Part shown: piece after piece, positions 22,926 through 31,853 of the stretch
Numbering within the stretch: position 1 is the first letter of the stretch
How the letters are laid out: each line of letters opens with the position of its first letter
Source of the DNA: Salminus brasiliensis
Lineage: Eukaryota > Chordata > Actinopteri > Characiformes > Bryconidae
NCBI RefSeq assembly: GCF_030463535.1
Contig: NC_132883.1
Coordinates: forward strand, 31,847,873-31,911,872
Reading direction: 5' to 3'
DNA: 64,000 nt
The notes under the pieces: model-generated
Told to the model about the DNA's origin: nothing
Database searches by the model: none
The model's input: the letters and a program-made list of their open reading frames with translations, nothing else
Translations under genes and position numbers: made by a program

Positions 22926-23462
22926 ATGGCGTCCGATACTCCCAAAAAGATGAAACTGACTCTGGCTAAAAGACGATTGCGTTTGAAAGACACAGACACG
23001 ATTTATGCGTGGCGTTTGTCTAACGGCTATTATTTCGGGTTCTATTTTGATCAAGAAAATGACAGAGTTGTGTTGTACAGCGGGCCGACATCAAGTTTTG
23101 CGGATGCCTCTGAACTTTTTTCCTTGCAACGCGATGAATGGCATACTTTCAAAAGACATTTTGGTTGTATGTATACTTATATTAAATTTAGATATTCGGA
23201 TTGCAAAGAAGAATACGACGAGATTTTTAATCTAACATGGAAACCTTGCAAGTCGCTGCGAACATTCAGTCTCTGTCCGAAAAGGAGTGAAGAAAAGTTT
23301 GAAGTATGTCTCACCGTAATTTACATGATCAGATGTTGCGCGTTTGAGGAAGAATCTGATGAAAAAGACTTTCAGATTGTCTTTACATGGAAAGATTTTC
23401 AAAAGATGATTCTCGAATATTTTGCAAAAATTGACGGCGCATTCAGTAGTGTAAAAACATAG
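22926..23462 (+). CDS. Left terminal gene, PC4-like protein (178 aa as unspliced)
   Basis: Paralogue of the right terminal gene (37356-36646, minus). Residues 22-70 hold 'LKDTDTIYAWRLSNGYYFGF', 'DQENDRVVLYSGPTSSF' and 'SELFSLQRDEWHTFKRH': beta-strands followed by a helix with a Trp/Lys pattern reminiscent of the PC4/p15 single-stranded DNA-binding coactivator fold. That match is by eye only. The frame is about 58 residues shorter than the right copy. A GTAAAA donor at 23451 could splice it in frame (phase 0) to 23620, joining the multi-exon gene downstream. Its promoter would be the inverted repeat. A role in DNA binding or transcription is inference. Confidence 0.75.
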   Translation: MASDTPKKMKLTLAKRRLRLKDTDTIYAWRLSNGYYFGFYFDQENDRVVLYSGPTSSFADASELFSLQRDEWHTFKRHFGCMYTYIKFRYSDCKEEYDEIFNLTWKPCKSLRTFSLCPKRSEEKFEVCLTVIYMIRCCAFEEESDEKDFQIVFTWKDFQKMILEYFAKIDGAFSSVKT

Positions 23463-23619
23463 AAAACAAGAGCGACTTCAGAATCTTTTTTTTTTATTTT
23501 ATTTTTTTTTTTTTTTATCATTTCTTTTTGGAATTTATTTTTGTAATAATTCTTTACACTGTCACATATATACATATAAAATCGACCATTGCATATTTCA
23601 TTCCTTAAAACTCTTGAAG
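23463..23619 (+). other. T-rich spacer, possible intron
   Basis: Begins just after the left terminal gene and contains a 40-base T-rich tract (about 23487-23530). It is bounded by a possible donor (GTAAAA, 23451) and an AG at 23618-23619, so it may be an intron rather than intergenic. Confidence 0.4.
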
Positions 23620-25000
23620 ACAAAACTATGCGGCACCGATTCCTTGCCTGATGGCCCCTTAGGAAATTGGGGGGTATTACCTTTTACGACCACTATCCCA
23701 AACCCCTTTGTTTCAAAACTGCATTTAAGCAACAGCTTGGTCGAATTGGAAGTTCATTTTGAAAGCGTCTCTCTTTTTGGAGAAATCCTCAGCAAAATGG
23801 AATACTCTCAAGGTAAGAAAACTTTGTCTTTTACTACATACGATGCATTTATTAGAAAATAGGTAAAGTATAACGTTAGAAATGAAGTCAATGCATGTTT
23901 TTATCTATCTTCTTAAGGTTTAATACACTTTTGATCACAAGTAATGTAAGTAATATTTTAAAGTTATATGTATTGCATGCTTCCTGGTGATCTACAAATG
24001 AGAATTATGAAGTAATTTTAAACACAAATTAAGATACGCAGAATTTGTAATAGTTTTTTTTTTGATTTGATTTGATCAGCTTCCGGAAGAACATTGTCAA
24101 ACGCATCAAGTAAGTAACTTTTTAGCTAAAATGATGATGATTAGTATTCTGTGCGATATAACCTTGTGACATAAAATTATATATTTTATTCATAGATCAG
24201 GATTCGTATGAACAATCTGACGACGTTATATTTGTTCAACAATACAATCCACCAAGTAAGTCAATTGAATACAGCAATGTTTTTTTCATCCAGTTTTCAT
24301 TCAGTTTTTAGAATGAATGCATTTACTTATTGTATTATTTGTTTAGGTTACAAATCTGAAGAGAGTGATTTTCTAGAGGAAAATAGCGATCAGAGATCTA
24401 ACACACCATCCGGTCAGTTAATTATATTTCATTTAAAGTAAATACATTATTTAAATACAAGTTATACTTATTTATAAGATCCCTCGCTTTCAGATTTCGA
24501 CAACCAATCCGATCATCTCTATCAACCAACTTCTCCAAGTAAGTGATGTTAAACACATTTATTTTGTCCGAAAATTATTTATATTTCTTTACTTAATTAC
24601 ATATTTAATACCTTTAATAGGACCTCAAATAGATGAAGGATCAGCAGACCGCTTCTCTGACACCCATCCATTCGGTGTGTAGATTTTGAGTAATTTATAG
24701 AATGTATATATATATATACATTTATTTATTTTAATTATTATTAATTTTTATTTATTTTATTTGATTGTTTCAGATTCTGGCGTCGATATATATCGGGACG
24801 AAACATTGGATCATCTCTACGACTTCCGATATCTGTCAAGAGCGGTGGAAATATCTCATCGACGACTGGAGTTTATGACTACGCACGGGTCAAGTAGCGA
24901 TATTGCATCCGCTTTTTCCACATTTAAAACCAGAGTGAATCTTCTTATTACTCATTGTAATATTCTGTTTAGTCATGTCTCAGAAACGCCCCAACAGTGA
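23620..25000 (+). CDS. Spliced multi-exon gene upstream of polB
   Basis: Seven blocks with GT-AG borders keep one reading frame: 23620-23812, 24080-24109, 24196-24255, 24347-24412, 24494-24538, 24621-24674 and 24774-25000 (TGA at 24998-25000). Donors are GTAAGA, GTAAGT, GTAAGT, GTCAGT, GTAAGT and GTGTGT; acceptors are pyrimidine-rich ending CAG, TAG or AG. All six introns (267, 86, 91, 81, 82, 99 nt) are phase 1, and the internal exons (30, 60, 66, 45, 54 nt) are multiples of three, so any can be skipped in frame. The microexons encode acidic Asp/Ser/Tyr-rich segments with resembling pieces ('DNQSDHLYQP' in exon 5, 'RDETLDHLYDF' in exon 7), as if made by exon duplication. Exon 7 adds a helical tail. 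No ATG opens the first block, so it either starts at M 23798 or is spliced from the upstream terminal gene. Function unknown. Confidence 0.65.
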
Positions 25001-28000
25001 TCCTCTAAACATTGATGCTAAGAAGCCTAACATCACCCCATTTTTAACAGATGCTATAAATGAGCTTAACCAAAGATTGGCTCAACCCTGTGAACACAAT
25101 CCCGATATAGATTCTGTATCATCTCCCGAAATTAATGTAGCAAATGAAACACCTCAGGATTTTTTGACCGAACTAAACCAATGTCTGTCAAGATTGCAAA
25201 ATACTCTAAATGAACACGATACGTGTGCGGCTCTGAACCCTTTCCTCTTAGAAGCTGTGAATAATCTTAATCAAAGTGTATCTTTCTCTCAGGAACATAA
25301 CCCAAATACACAGTTGTCACACTCAGTCATTAACTCAGAAAACCCATCAGACGTTCAACACGTCTTTAATGAACTAAACCAAAGTCTGTCAAGATTGCAA
25401 AATGTGCTGAACGAACAAGATCCGATTACCGCAATAAACCCTTTCCTGTTAGAAGCGGTGAATCGACTCAATGAATCTTTGTCGCAACCCTGCGATCACA
25501 ATTCTCATATAGATTCTGTATCATCTCCCGACAATAGCGAAGCGTATGACCCAACTCCTCAAGATTTTTTCTCTGATCTGATTGAAAGTCTATCGAGATT
25601 AAACGATAATCTGGAAAATTTAAGTCAGGCATCACACATTTCGTCAAACAGTTCTGTTCACAATAATGAAACAAGTAACCCAACACATAACCCAAATAAT
25701 TTCCCTTTGGAAGATTCTATTAACCTTTCGTCCGACAGTGACGATGATCAAATGGGATATGGCATAGATCCGAATATTGTAATCAATCGTCTTAAAAGAT
25801 TCCATACCACAGAAATTAGAAGGCGGGTAAACTTTGCATCGTTAGGAAATGTTGACAGTTTTGCAGAGTTTTACAATTATGTACTAGAACTCATAAATCA
25901 AATGCTCACTGTCGCTAATGAGGTAGTGGGCCCACGTGACGTTGTTCACGTTGAAATTCAAGGTAATACTCTGAATGTTTCATCCCCTGTTCAGGTAAGA
26001 AACGGGGTTGTAGATTTAGAATCAATTCTAAAGATGATTGAAAACGCTGTTCAGAGTAAATTTGAAATACTTTCCGACGAAACTTTGCAACTGGTGATTC
26101 GAATCGTACACGCACCCCGTGGTGGAGGACGTATTAAGCTATCACACTTGTTCAACTCGGACATTGTTCAGAAAAAGATGAAACACTTGTATGTTTTTCA
26201 AAACAAAGATAACCTGTGTTTTGCCTTATGCGTTTCCCGATTATTGAACCCTGACAAAAATGATTTTGAAATCAAACAACTCGCGACACAATTGCAACAC
26301 AATGCGGGATTATCTGTAAATGATGCAGTCAGTCTGGCTGACGTAGCGCATTTTGAACAGCTGCTGAACTGTAAAATTGTAGTGATGTCCTGTGACGGAA
26401 ACAAAAACGGGTACTCTTATTTTCAAAATAGCAAGATGCCGCATGACAAAACCTTGTTCTTGTTCCTACACGAAAATCATTATTACGGTGTGAAAAACCT
26501 CAAAGCTCTATTAGGCACGTCCTACGTATGCCCTTACTGCTACGCAGGATTTAACAATATGAATCATCATAATTGTGATTTCCATTGCAACGTTTGTCTT
26601 GACAGTGAATGCCCCGGTCATCCTAAAGAATCTGTGCAATGTAAAGATTGCCTAAGGATTTGTAGATCGGCATATTGCTACGCAAAACATAAATCTAAAG
26701 AAGGTAGAAGTTGCCCACCGTGTAATTTAAGGTACTACTGTCCTGAGTGTAACACTATGCAAGATAGAATTAAAGGATCCAAAAAGCATCGTTGTCATAA
26801 AAAAAGTCTCTGTAAACACTGCGGCGTCAAAGTTAATTCTGAAATTGAGCACGAATGCGTTATGGAACCATTAAAAATAGAGCGGGCAGATGAAAAGTAC
26901 ATCTTTTATGATTTTGAGACAAATCAGAAGACAGGTTTTCATTTGGCAAATTATGTATGTTGCATGGATTTTAAAGGTAATGTGTGGTCTGCGGAAGGCG
27001 TTGAATGTGTAGCGGCATTTTTTAACCGGTTTCGCAGGAAGAAATACAAAGGCTATACTTTCATAGCGCACAATGCCCGGGGGTATGATTCCTACATTTT
27101 GTTGAACCATTTGGTAAAGGAAGGAATCACTCCTAGAATCATAGCACAAGGCGGTAAAATCTTGTGTTTTGAAGATGAAAAATGTAATCAGAGATACATC
27201 GACAGCCTTTCTTTTCTTCCTATGAGACTCAGTGCAATTCCAAAGGCTATGGGGTTCACGTCGGAAAAGAAAGGTTATTTTCCACATTTCTGGAATACCC
27301 TTGAAAATCAAAACTACGTAGGGCCTTATCCTCAACCAAAGTTCTATGGTGTAGACACCATGATGAGCAAAGAGAGAGATGAATTTTTTGATTGGTACAA
27401 CACACTCGCAGGAAAGGTGTTTGACTTTAGGAAAGAGATGGCTGAATACTGTGAAAATGACGTTCGTATTCTGAGGATGGGGTGTCTGGCATTCAGGAGC
27501 GAAATACTAAACAGCACAGGGGTAGACCCCTTCAAGTGTATTACCATCGCGAGCGTTTGTTTGAAAATTTTCAGAACCAACTTTCTTCCTGAAAACACAC
27601 TAGCTATCCCGCCTTTAGATAATTACATCAACAGACAGAAATCGTTTTCCACACCCGCCATTCAATGGTTAGAGTACATCTCTGAAAGAGACAAGATTCC
27701 CATTCGACACGCCCTTAATGAAGGCGAAGTCAAGTTCGGAAACTACTATGTAGACGGATACTTTGAAGACTGTAGCGTCAGAAAAGCTTTCGAGTTTTTA
27801 GGATGTTTTTATCACGGATGTGATAAATGCTATCCTTCAAACATGATCCATCCTCTGAGTAAGGAATCACATTCCTTTGGTGACATTCGCCAACAGAGTT
27901 TGGAAAAAATTCAGGTATTACGAAGCACCCACAACTTGCATGTAACAACGATGTGGGAACATGTGTGGAACGAGATGAAAAGATCAAATCAGGATGTGAA

Positions 28001-29372
28001 ATGGTTTCTTGATCGCTTTGACTTTCCAGAACGTTTGAAACCGCGAGACGCTTTGTTCGGCGGTCGGACAAACGCTTTACACCTTCACTACGTAGCTCAA
28101 CCAGGTGAGAGAATAGATTACTATGATTTCACATCTCTCTACCCGTATGTGAACAAGACAAAGAGCTATCCGGTGGGACACCCCACCATCATCTTTCGCA
28201 ATTTTAAACCTTTGGAAAATTACTTTGGTCTCGTCAGAATAAAAATTCTGCCTCCTAGGGGGTTATGGGCTCCCGTCCTTCCCTATCGGGTGAAAAACAA
28301 GCTTGTGTTTCCTTTATGTCGAACATGCGCAGACCTGCAACTGAAAAGTTGCAACCACGGGGAGGAGGAGAGGGCTCTGACGGGTACCTGGTGTAGCGTG
28401 GAGGTGATGAAAGCCCTCGAGAAGGGGTACAGAGTAATGAAGGTGTTTGAAATCTGGCATTTCCCCAATCAGACAAATGAGTTGTTTGCAGACTACATCA
28501 AAATGTTTCTTAAGACGAAACAGGAGAGCTCAGGTTATCCCTCCTGGGCAGTTGATGAGTTTGGTAAAAGGGAATACGTTGAAAAGTATCTGGAGAACGA
28601 AGGGGTCAAGCTAGACGAATCTCGCATCGCCGTAAATCCGGCCAAGAGATCTGTGGCTAAACTGGCTTTAAATTCTTTGTGGGGTAAGATGTGTCAGAGA
28701 CCCGACAGGTCAAACACTTCCCTAATCAAAGACCCTAGCGAGTTTTTACAATACATGTTCTCAGATATGTACGACGTGAGTCATTTCTCATTTTTAAACG
28801 ATGAGGTAGCTATGGTGCAGTGGAGGTACGCGGACGATATGTTTCTTAAACCGGGTAAAGCTAATGTCTTTATCGGTATTTTCACTACGGCCTATGCTAG
28901 ACTCGAACTGTACAGCGTTATTGATCGTCTGCAACAGAGGTGTTTGTACACAGATACCGACAGCGTCATCTTCAAAAGTAAACCGGGTGACTGGATGCCG
29001 CCTCTGGGTGATTACTTGGGTTGTCTCACAAGTGAACTGGACCCGGGTGATCATATTGTAGAATTTGTAAGTGGCGGACCAAAAACCTACGGTTACAGAA
29101 CTTTCAAGGGTAAGACTACGATGAAAGTCAAAGGCATTACTTTAAACTATGCTAATACTAAAGTTGTAAATTTGGAATCCTTGACAGAACTGGTTGACAA
29201 AAGTGTGAAAACCCCCTATCATAACGATGAAATAATGACCTCCCACAATCAAATTGTCAGAGATAAAAGAGGCTTTCACTTGAAAAACAAAGCTCAGATG
29301 AAAAGGTTCAGAGTCGTGTACGATAAACGCGTTCTATTCCCGGACTTTACAACCTTACCTTACGGGTATTAA
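24975..29372 (+). CDS. pPolB: Protein-primed DNA polymerase B (1465 aa)
   Basis: Replicates the element using a protein primer, as known for Polintons and adenoviruses. Residues 1-250 are three degenerate repeats ('PFLLEAVNxLN', 'LNQSLSRLQN'). Residues 400-510 look like an OTU-type cysteine protease, with Cys415 in 'DNLCFAL' and His502 in 'HENHYYGV'. Residues 520-630 form a Cys/His zinc cluster. The exonuclease follows: ExoI D646-x-E648, ExoII D705, ExoIII Y825-x3-D829. The polymerase has motif A 'DFTSLYP' (1051-1057), motif B K1229-x3-NSLWG, motif C 'DTD' (1327-1329) and a KxY motif (1370-1372). All catalytic residues are present. The ATG lies 26 bases inside the end of the spliced upstream gene, in another frame. 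The long N-terminus is unusual and may be separately processed. Confidence 0.95.
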   Translation: MSQKRPNSDPLNIDAKKPNITPFLTDAINELNQRLAQPCEHNPDIDSVSSPEINVANETPQDFLTELNQCLSRLQNTLNEHDTCAALNPFLLEAVNNLNQSVSFSQEHNPNTQLSHSVINSENPSDVQHVFNELNQSLSRLQNVLNEQDPITAINPFLLEAVNRLNESLSQPCDHNSHIDSVSSPDNSEAYDPTPQDFFSDLIESLSRLNDNLENLSQASHISSNSSVHNNETSNPTHNPNNFPLEDSINLSSDSDDDQMGYGIDPNIVINRLKRFHTTEIRRRVNFASLGNVDSFAEFYNYVLELINQMLTVANEVVGPRDVVHVEIQGNTLNVSSPVQVRNGVVDLESILKMIENAVQSKFEILSDETLQLVIRIVHAPRGGGRIKLSHLFNSDIVQKKMKHLYVFQNKDNLCFALCVSRLLNPDKNDFEIKQLATQLQHNAGLSVNDAVSLADVAHFEQLLNCKIVVMSCDGNKNGYSYFQNSKMPHDKTLFLFLHENHYYGVKNLKALLGTSYVCPYCYAGFNNMNHHNCDFHCNVCLDSECPGHPKESVQCKDCLRICRSAYCYAKHKSKEGRSCPPCNLRYYCPECNTMQDRIKGSKKHRCHKKSLCKHCGVKVNSEIEHECVMEPLKIERADEKYIFYDFETNQKTGFHLANYVCCMDFKGNVWSAEGVECVAAFFNRFRRKKYKGYTFIAHNARGYDSYILLNHLVKEGITPRIIAQGGKILCFEDEKCNQRYIDSLSFLPMRLSAIPKAMGFTSEKKGYFPHFWNTLENQNYVGPYPQPKFYGVDTMMSKERDEFFDWYNTLAGKVFDFRKEMAEYCENDVRILRMGCLAFRSEILNSTGVDPFKCITIASVCLKIFRTNFLPENTLAIPPLDNYINRQKSFSTPAIQWLEYISERDKIPIRHALNEGEVKFGNYYVDGYFEDCSVRKAFEFLGCFYHGCDKCYPSNMIHPLSKESHSFGDIRQQSLEKIQVLRSTHNLHVTTMWEHVWNEMKRSNQDVKWFLDRFDFPERLKPRDALFGGRTNALHLHYVAQPGERIDYYDFTSLYPYVNKTKSYPVGHPTIIFRNFKPLENYFGLVRIKILPPRGLWAPVLPYRVKNKLVFPLCRTCADLQLKSCNHGEEERALTGTWCSVEVMKALEKGYRVMKVFEIWHFPNQTNELFADYIKMFLKTKQESSGYPSWAVDEFGKREYVEKYLENEGVKLDESRIAVNPAKRSVAKLALNSLWGKMCQRPDRSNTSLIKDPSEFLQYMFSDMYDVSHFSFLNDEVAMVQWRYADDMFLKPGKANVFIGIFTTAYARLELYSVIDRLQQRCLYTDTDSVIFKSKPGDWMPPLGDYLGCLTSELDPGDHIVEFVSGGPKTYGYRTFKGKTTMKVKGITLNYANTKVVNLESLTELVDKSVKTPYHNDEIMTSHNQIVRDKRGFHLKNKAQMKRFRVVYDKRVLFPDFTTLPYGY

Positions 29373-29406
29373 TCGAGTTTTCATTTGTCAACAAATAAAA
29401 AAAATA

Positions 29407-30087
29407 ATGGACGGTAAAAAATGGTTTGATGCTAGGCTTCAGCTCCCTTTTTCTTGCATCGTTTGTGGTCCCAGCAATAGCGGGAAATCTTTTTTTATCA
29501 AAATGTTGCTTGAAAATTGTAAGAATGTCATGTCAAAAATTCCAGATCAGATTGTTTGGTGTTATACCTGTTGGCAGCCTATGTACGATGATCTGATGAA
29601 AAATATAAACGTTCGATTTGTTGAAGGTATACCCGACTCTTTGTGTGATGATGAACTATTTCCTCCCCACAAAACTAATTTATTGGTGATTGACGATTTA
29701 ATGGAAACGGCTAGCAAGAATGAGGAAGTAGAAAAAGCCTTTACAAAATATACTCATCATAGAAATCTGAGCGTTATCTATCTGGTTCAAAATCTGTTTT
29801 TTCAAGGGAGAAGCAGCAGAACCATCAACTTAAACACCAACTACATGGTTCTTTTTAAAAATCCTAGGGACAAGTTACAGATTAGCGTGCTGGCACGTCA
29901 AATGTATCCGGGTAACAGCAAGTACTTTTTAGAAAGTTTCCAGGACGCTACCTCTAGGCCTTACGGATATTTATTTGTAGACTTGAAAGCATCAACGCCA
30001 GAAGAACTTCGTCTCAGGTCAGGACTGTTTTCCTGGGAGAATCCGGTAGTGTATGTACCGAAAAAACCAAAACAAAAACTGAAATGA
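29407..30087 (+). CDS. ATP: Genome-packaging ATPase, FtsK/HerA type (226 aa)
   Basis: Would pump DNA into the capsid. The Walker A motif is GPSNSGKS (residues 21-28) and Walker B 'LLVIDD' (92-97). 'VIYLVQNLF' after the hydrophobic strand fits the A32-like packaging ATPases of Polintons and large DNA viruses. It begins 34 bases after polB and its stop overlaps the next start codon (ATGA at 30084-30087), an arrangement that suggests a shared transcript. Length is typical of the family. Confidence 0.93.
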   Translation: MDGKKWFDARLQLPFSCIVCGPSNSGKSFFIKMLLENCKNVMSKIPDQIVWCYTCWQPMYDDLMKNINVRFVEGIPDSLCDDELFPPHKTNLLVIDDLMETASKNEEVEKAFTKYTHHRNLSVIYLVQNLFFQGRSSRTINLNTNYMVLFKNPRDKLQISVLARQMYPGNSKYFLESFQDATSRPYGYLFVDLKASTPEELRLRSGLFSWENPVVYVPKKPKQKLK

Positions 30088-30422
30088 CATCTGCCCGACT
30101 CAAGAGAAATTTACACGTGTTAAGGGCTCTATATCAAGCTACTCCTCGAGAAAGGAAGCTTATATTATGTAACGCCCCTGAGGATCTCATACTCGCCATC
30201 TGCGAAATAGCTCTAAATCTACTGAGAGGACGCATTCCTTTAACGACTCATCAGTATCAGCAACTGAAAAAACGGAAAAAATCGATTAAACTTTTTGCAG
30301 ATAAACGAAAGTCTGTGGAAGCTAAAAGAAAGTCTATTAAACAAACCGGGGGGTTTCTTTTACCTTTGTTAAGCGTTGCTGTACCCTTCATAAGTAGTTT
30401 AATAGCATCGCGTCAGAAATAA
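30084..30422 (+). CDS. Small basic Polinton protein with hydrophobic C-terminus (112 aa)
   Basis: Starts at the ATGA overlap with the ATPase. The N-terminal half is helical and the middle is strongly basic (repeated KRK/KSI segments, residues 70-92). The tail 'GGFLLPLLSVAVPFISSLI' is hydrophobic. Basic stretch plus hydrophobic tail resembles adenovirus core/pX-type peptides, and similar small proteins lie beside the ATPase in many Mavericks (family knowledge). A virion core or membrane-active role is inference. Confidence 0.8.
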   Translation: MTSARLKRNLHVLRALYQATPRERKLILCNAPEDLILAICEIALNLLRGRIPLTTHQYQQLKKRKKSIKLFADKRKSVEAKRKSIKQTGGFLLPLLSVAVPFISSLIASRQK

Positions 30423-30423
30423 C

Positions 30424-31185
30424 ATGGAAACTGCCGAAAAAATGTATTTGGTACCTCACCACCAACTCGAAAAACTTAAAAACTTGAGCGGTCAAGAAAA
30501 TGTTAGAAAGACTGTAGAAAACGGTATAGATGAAGAGATGCGTCATATTCTGACTAGGACCGACTTGAATCCTTATGAAAAGGCAAAACTTTACGCCGTT
30601 ACCTTGCAAAGATTTCTAAACCTAGTCAAAAGAGGGGATGAAGAAACCGCTCAACTAACGCTTTCGCTTCCCCTTGAATCTCAAAATAAAACAGTTACCG
30701 GTTCGGAAGAGGACGGTAGTTTGACCGAAGATGAAATTGTCAAAGAGGTCATTGATAATGTACCGTCCAGAACCAGAAAAAATGCTTCCTACATCATGGA
30801 GAAAATCTCAAAGTCTAGCGGCGTTGCTTCATGGAACGACAAAGGAGAGTTTATTTTCAAAGGTAAAGCGATCAAAGGATCGCACATGTTGGACTTGGTT
30901 AAAAATCTAACTGCGCCTCTAAAAGTATCCGATGACCGGAGACCCCTAGGATGGTCCGAAATGCTACAAACCGTAGCCGACTTAAACATTCCCTTATCAA
31001 CCATTTCTAACGCTGGGGTTCGGCGTAAAATATTCGATGTGAAGAAAACCAAGTCATTGTATTCTCGGGTAGTTTCAAACAGCTCGGATCATAAAAGAAG
31101 CGATTCTGACTCATCTAGTCACGGTACCCTTGAACCTGTTTTAAAATCCCCCAGTTTTACTTCGTCAAGCTGGATAAATTTTTAA
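30424..31185 (+). CDS. Conserved Polinton protein of unknown function (253 aa)
   Basis: Follows the previous stop by one base. The N-terminus ('KMYLVPHHQLEKLKNL', then 'LNPYEKAKLYAVTLQRFLNL', residues 7-69) is a helical module I associate with an uncharacterised protein in animal Mavericks. The middle is acidic, and residues 115-200 form a folded region with 'ASYIMEKISKSSGVASWND' and 'GEFIFKGKAIKGSHMLDLVK', reminiscent of a winged-helix-like layout. The Ser-rich tail ends near the shared polyadenylation region. It is the last gene of the rightward set. Role not known; a virion or DNA-binding protein is possible. Confidence 0.8.
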   Translation: METAEKMYLVPHHQLEKLKNLSGQENVRKTVENGIDEEMRHILTRTDLNPYEKAKLYAVTLQRFLNLVKRGDEETAQLTLSLPLESQNKTVTGSEEDGSLTEDEIVKEVIDNVPSRTRKNASYIMEKISKSSGVASWNDKGEFIFKGKAIKGSHMLDLVKNLTAPLKVSDDRRPLGWSEMLQTVADLNIPLSTISNAGVRRKIFDVKKTKSLYSRVVSNSSDHKRSDSDSSSHGTLEPVLKSPSFTSSSWINF

Positions 31186-31317
31186 TGACGTGTATTGTCG
31201 TGTTGATATAAATAAATGATGAGACGATGTAAAGTTGTATAATCTTGTAAGTTGTTCTTTATTTGAATAAACGGTGCATACATTTTTTTCTCGTTTCCTG
31301 CGTTATTTCACTATGCA
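31186..31317. terminator. Convergent polyadenylation region
   Basis: Between the stops of the rightward and leftward gene sets lie plus-strand AATAAA signals (about 31209 and 31265) and a minus-strand AATAAA (TTTATT at about 31259). Both transcript sets could end within about 130 bases and overlap slightly. Confidence 0.7.
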
Positions 31318-31851
31318 TTACATTCTAAATTTTTCACCGCAGTCAACGCATTGAACACATTTCATGAGGCAAGTTTTATTTACTCTAGGATACATTTGTT
31401 TGACGAAAGATACAACCGCATTATCGTTTCTTTTCAAATCACCGGTATACATAGACATAATATGATTAAATGAATATCCTTTAGCTCTGTGACATAAAAA
31501 GAATATACAGTGTTGTCCGCAACAAACCGATTCAAACCTCTGAACTTGCTTTGAGTTGTGACTTATTTTAAAGCAGTTCTTTTTTAAAAATGAATAAATA
31601 GATTTAGGAAAGAGTTCATAAGTCGGTGGGTTTCCGTACGAGTCAAAAAATTCTCCGGAGGCTTCGTCATTTAGGCTTAAAGCCAACCAGTGTTCCCCTG
31701 GCATGTAACTCGGGTGAGTGTTTACGATGAAAAGCGCAGGAAATTGTGTCACGGTGTTCTCGGGTAGTTCATCGCAGGCAAAGACGCCTCTGAATATCTT
31801 TTTTACAGCGGGGCAACTTCTCATCACACCCAAAAGTTCTCCGGTATCCAT
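31318..31851 (-). CDS. PRO: Adenain-type cysteine protease (177 aa)
   Basis: Would mature capsid and core proteins. His54 in 'GEHWLALSL', Asp70 in 'GEFFDSYGN', Gln104 region, and Cys111 in 'SVCCGQHCIFF' give the His-Asp/Glu-Gln-Cys order of adenoviral and Polinton proteases (Ulp1/C5 fold). The length matches adenain (about 200 aa). It is the last gene of the leftward set, two bases downstream of the capsid gene. All expected catalytic residues are present. Confidence 0.9.
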   Translation of the reverse strand: MDTGELLGVMRSCPAVKKIFRGVFACDELPENTVTQFPALFIVNTHPSYMPGEHWLALSLNDEASGEFFDSYGNPPTYELFPKSIYSFLKKNCFKISHNSKQVQRFESVCCGQHCIFFLCHRAKGYSFNHIMSMYTGDLKRNDNAVVSFVKQMYPRVNKTCLMKCVQCVDCGEKFRM

Positions 31852-31853
31852 GT

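Noticed and set aside
25468..28476. Minus-strand open frames across polB
   Set aside because: Antisense shadows of a well-supported polymerase with no recognisable domains.
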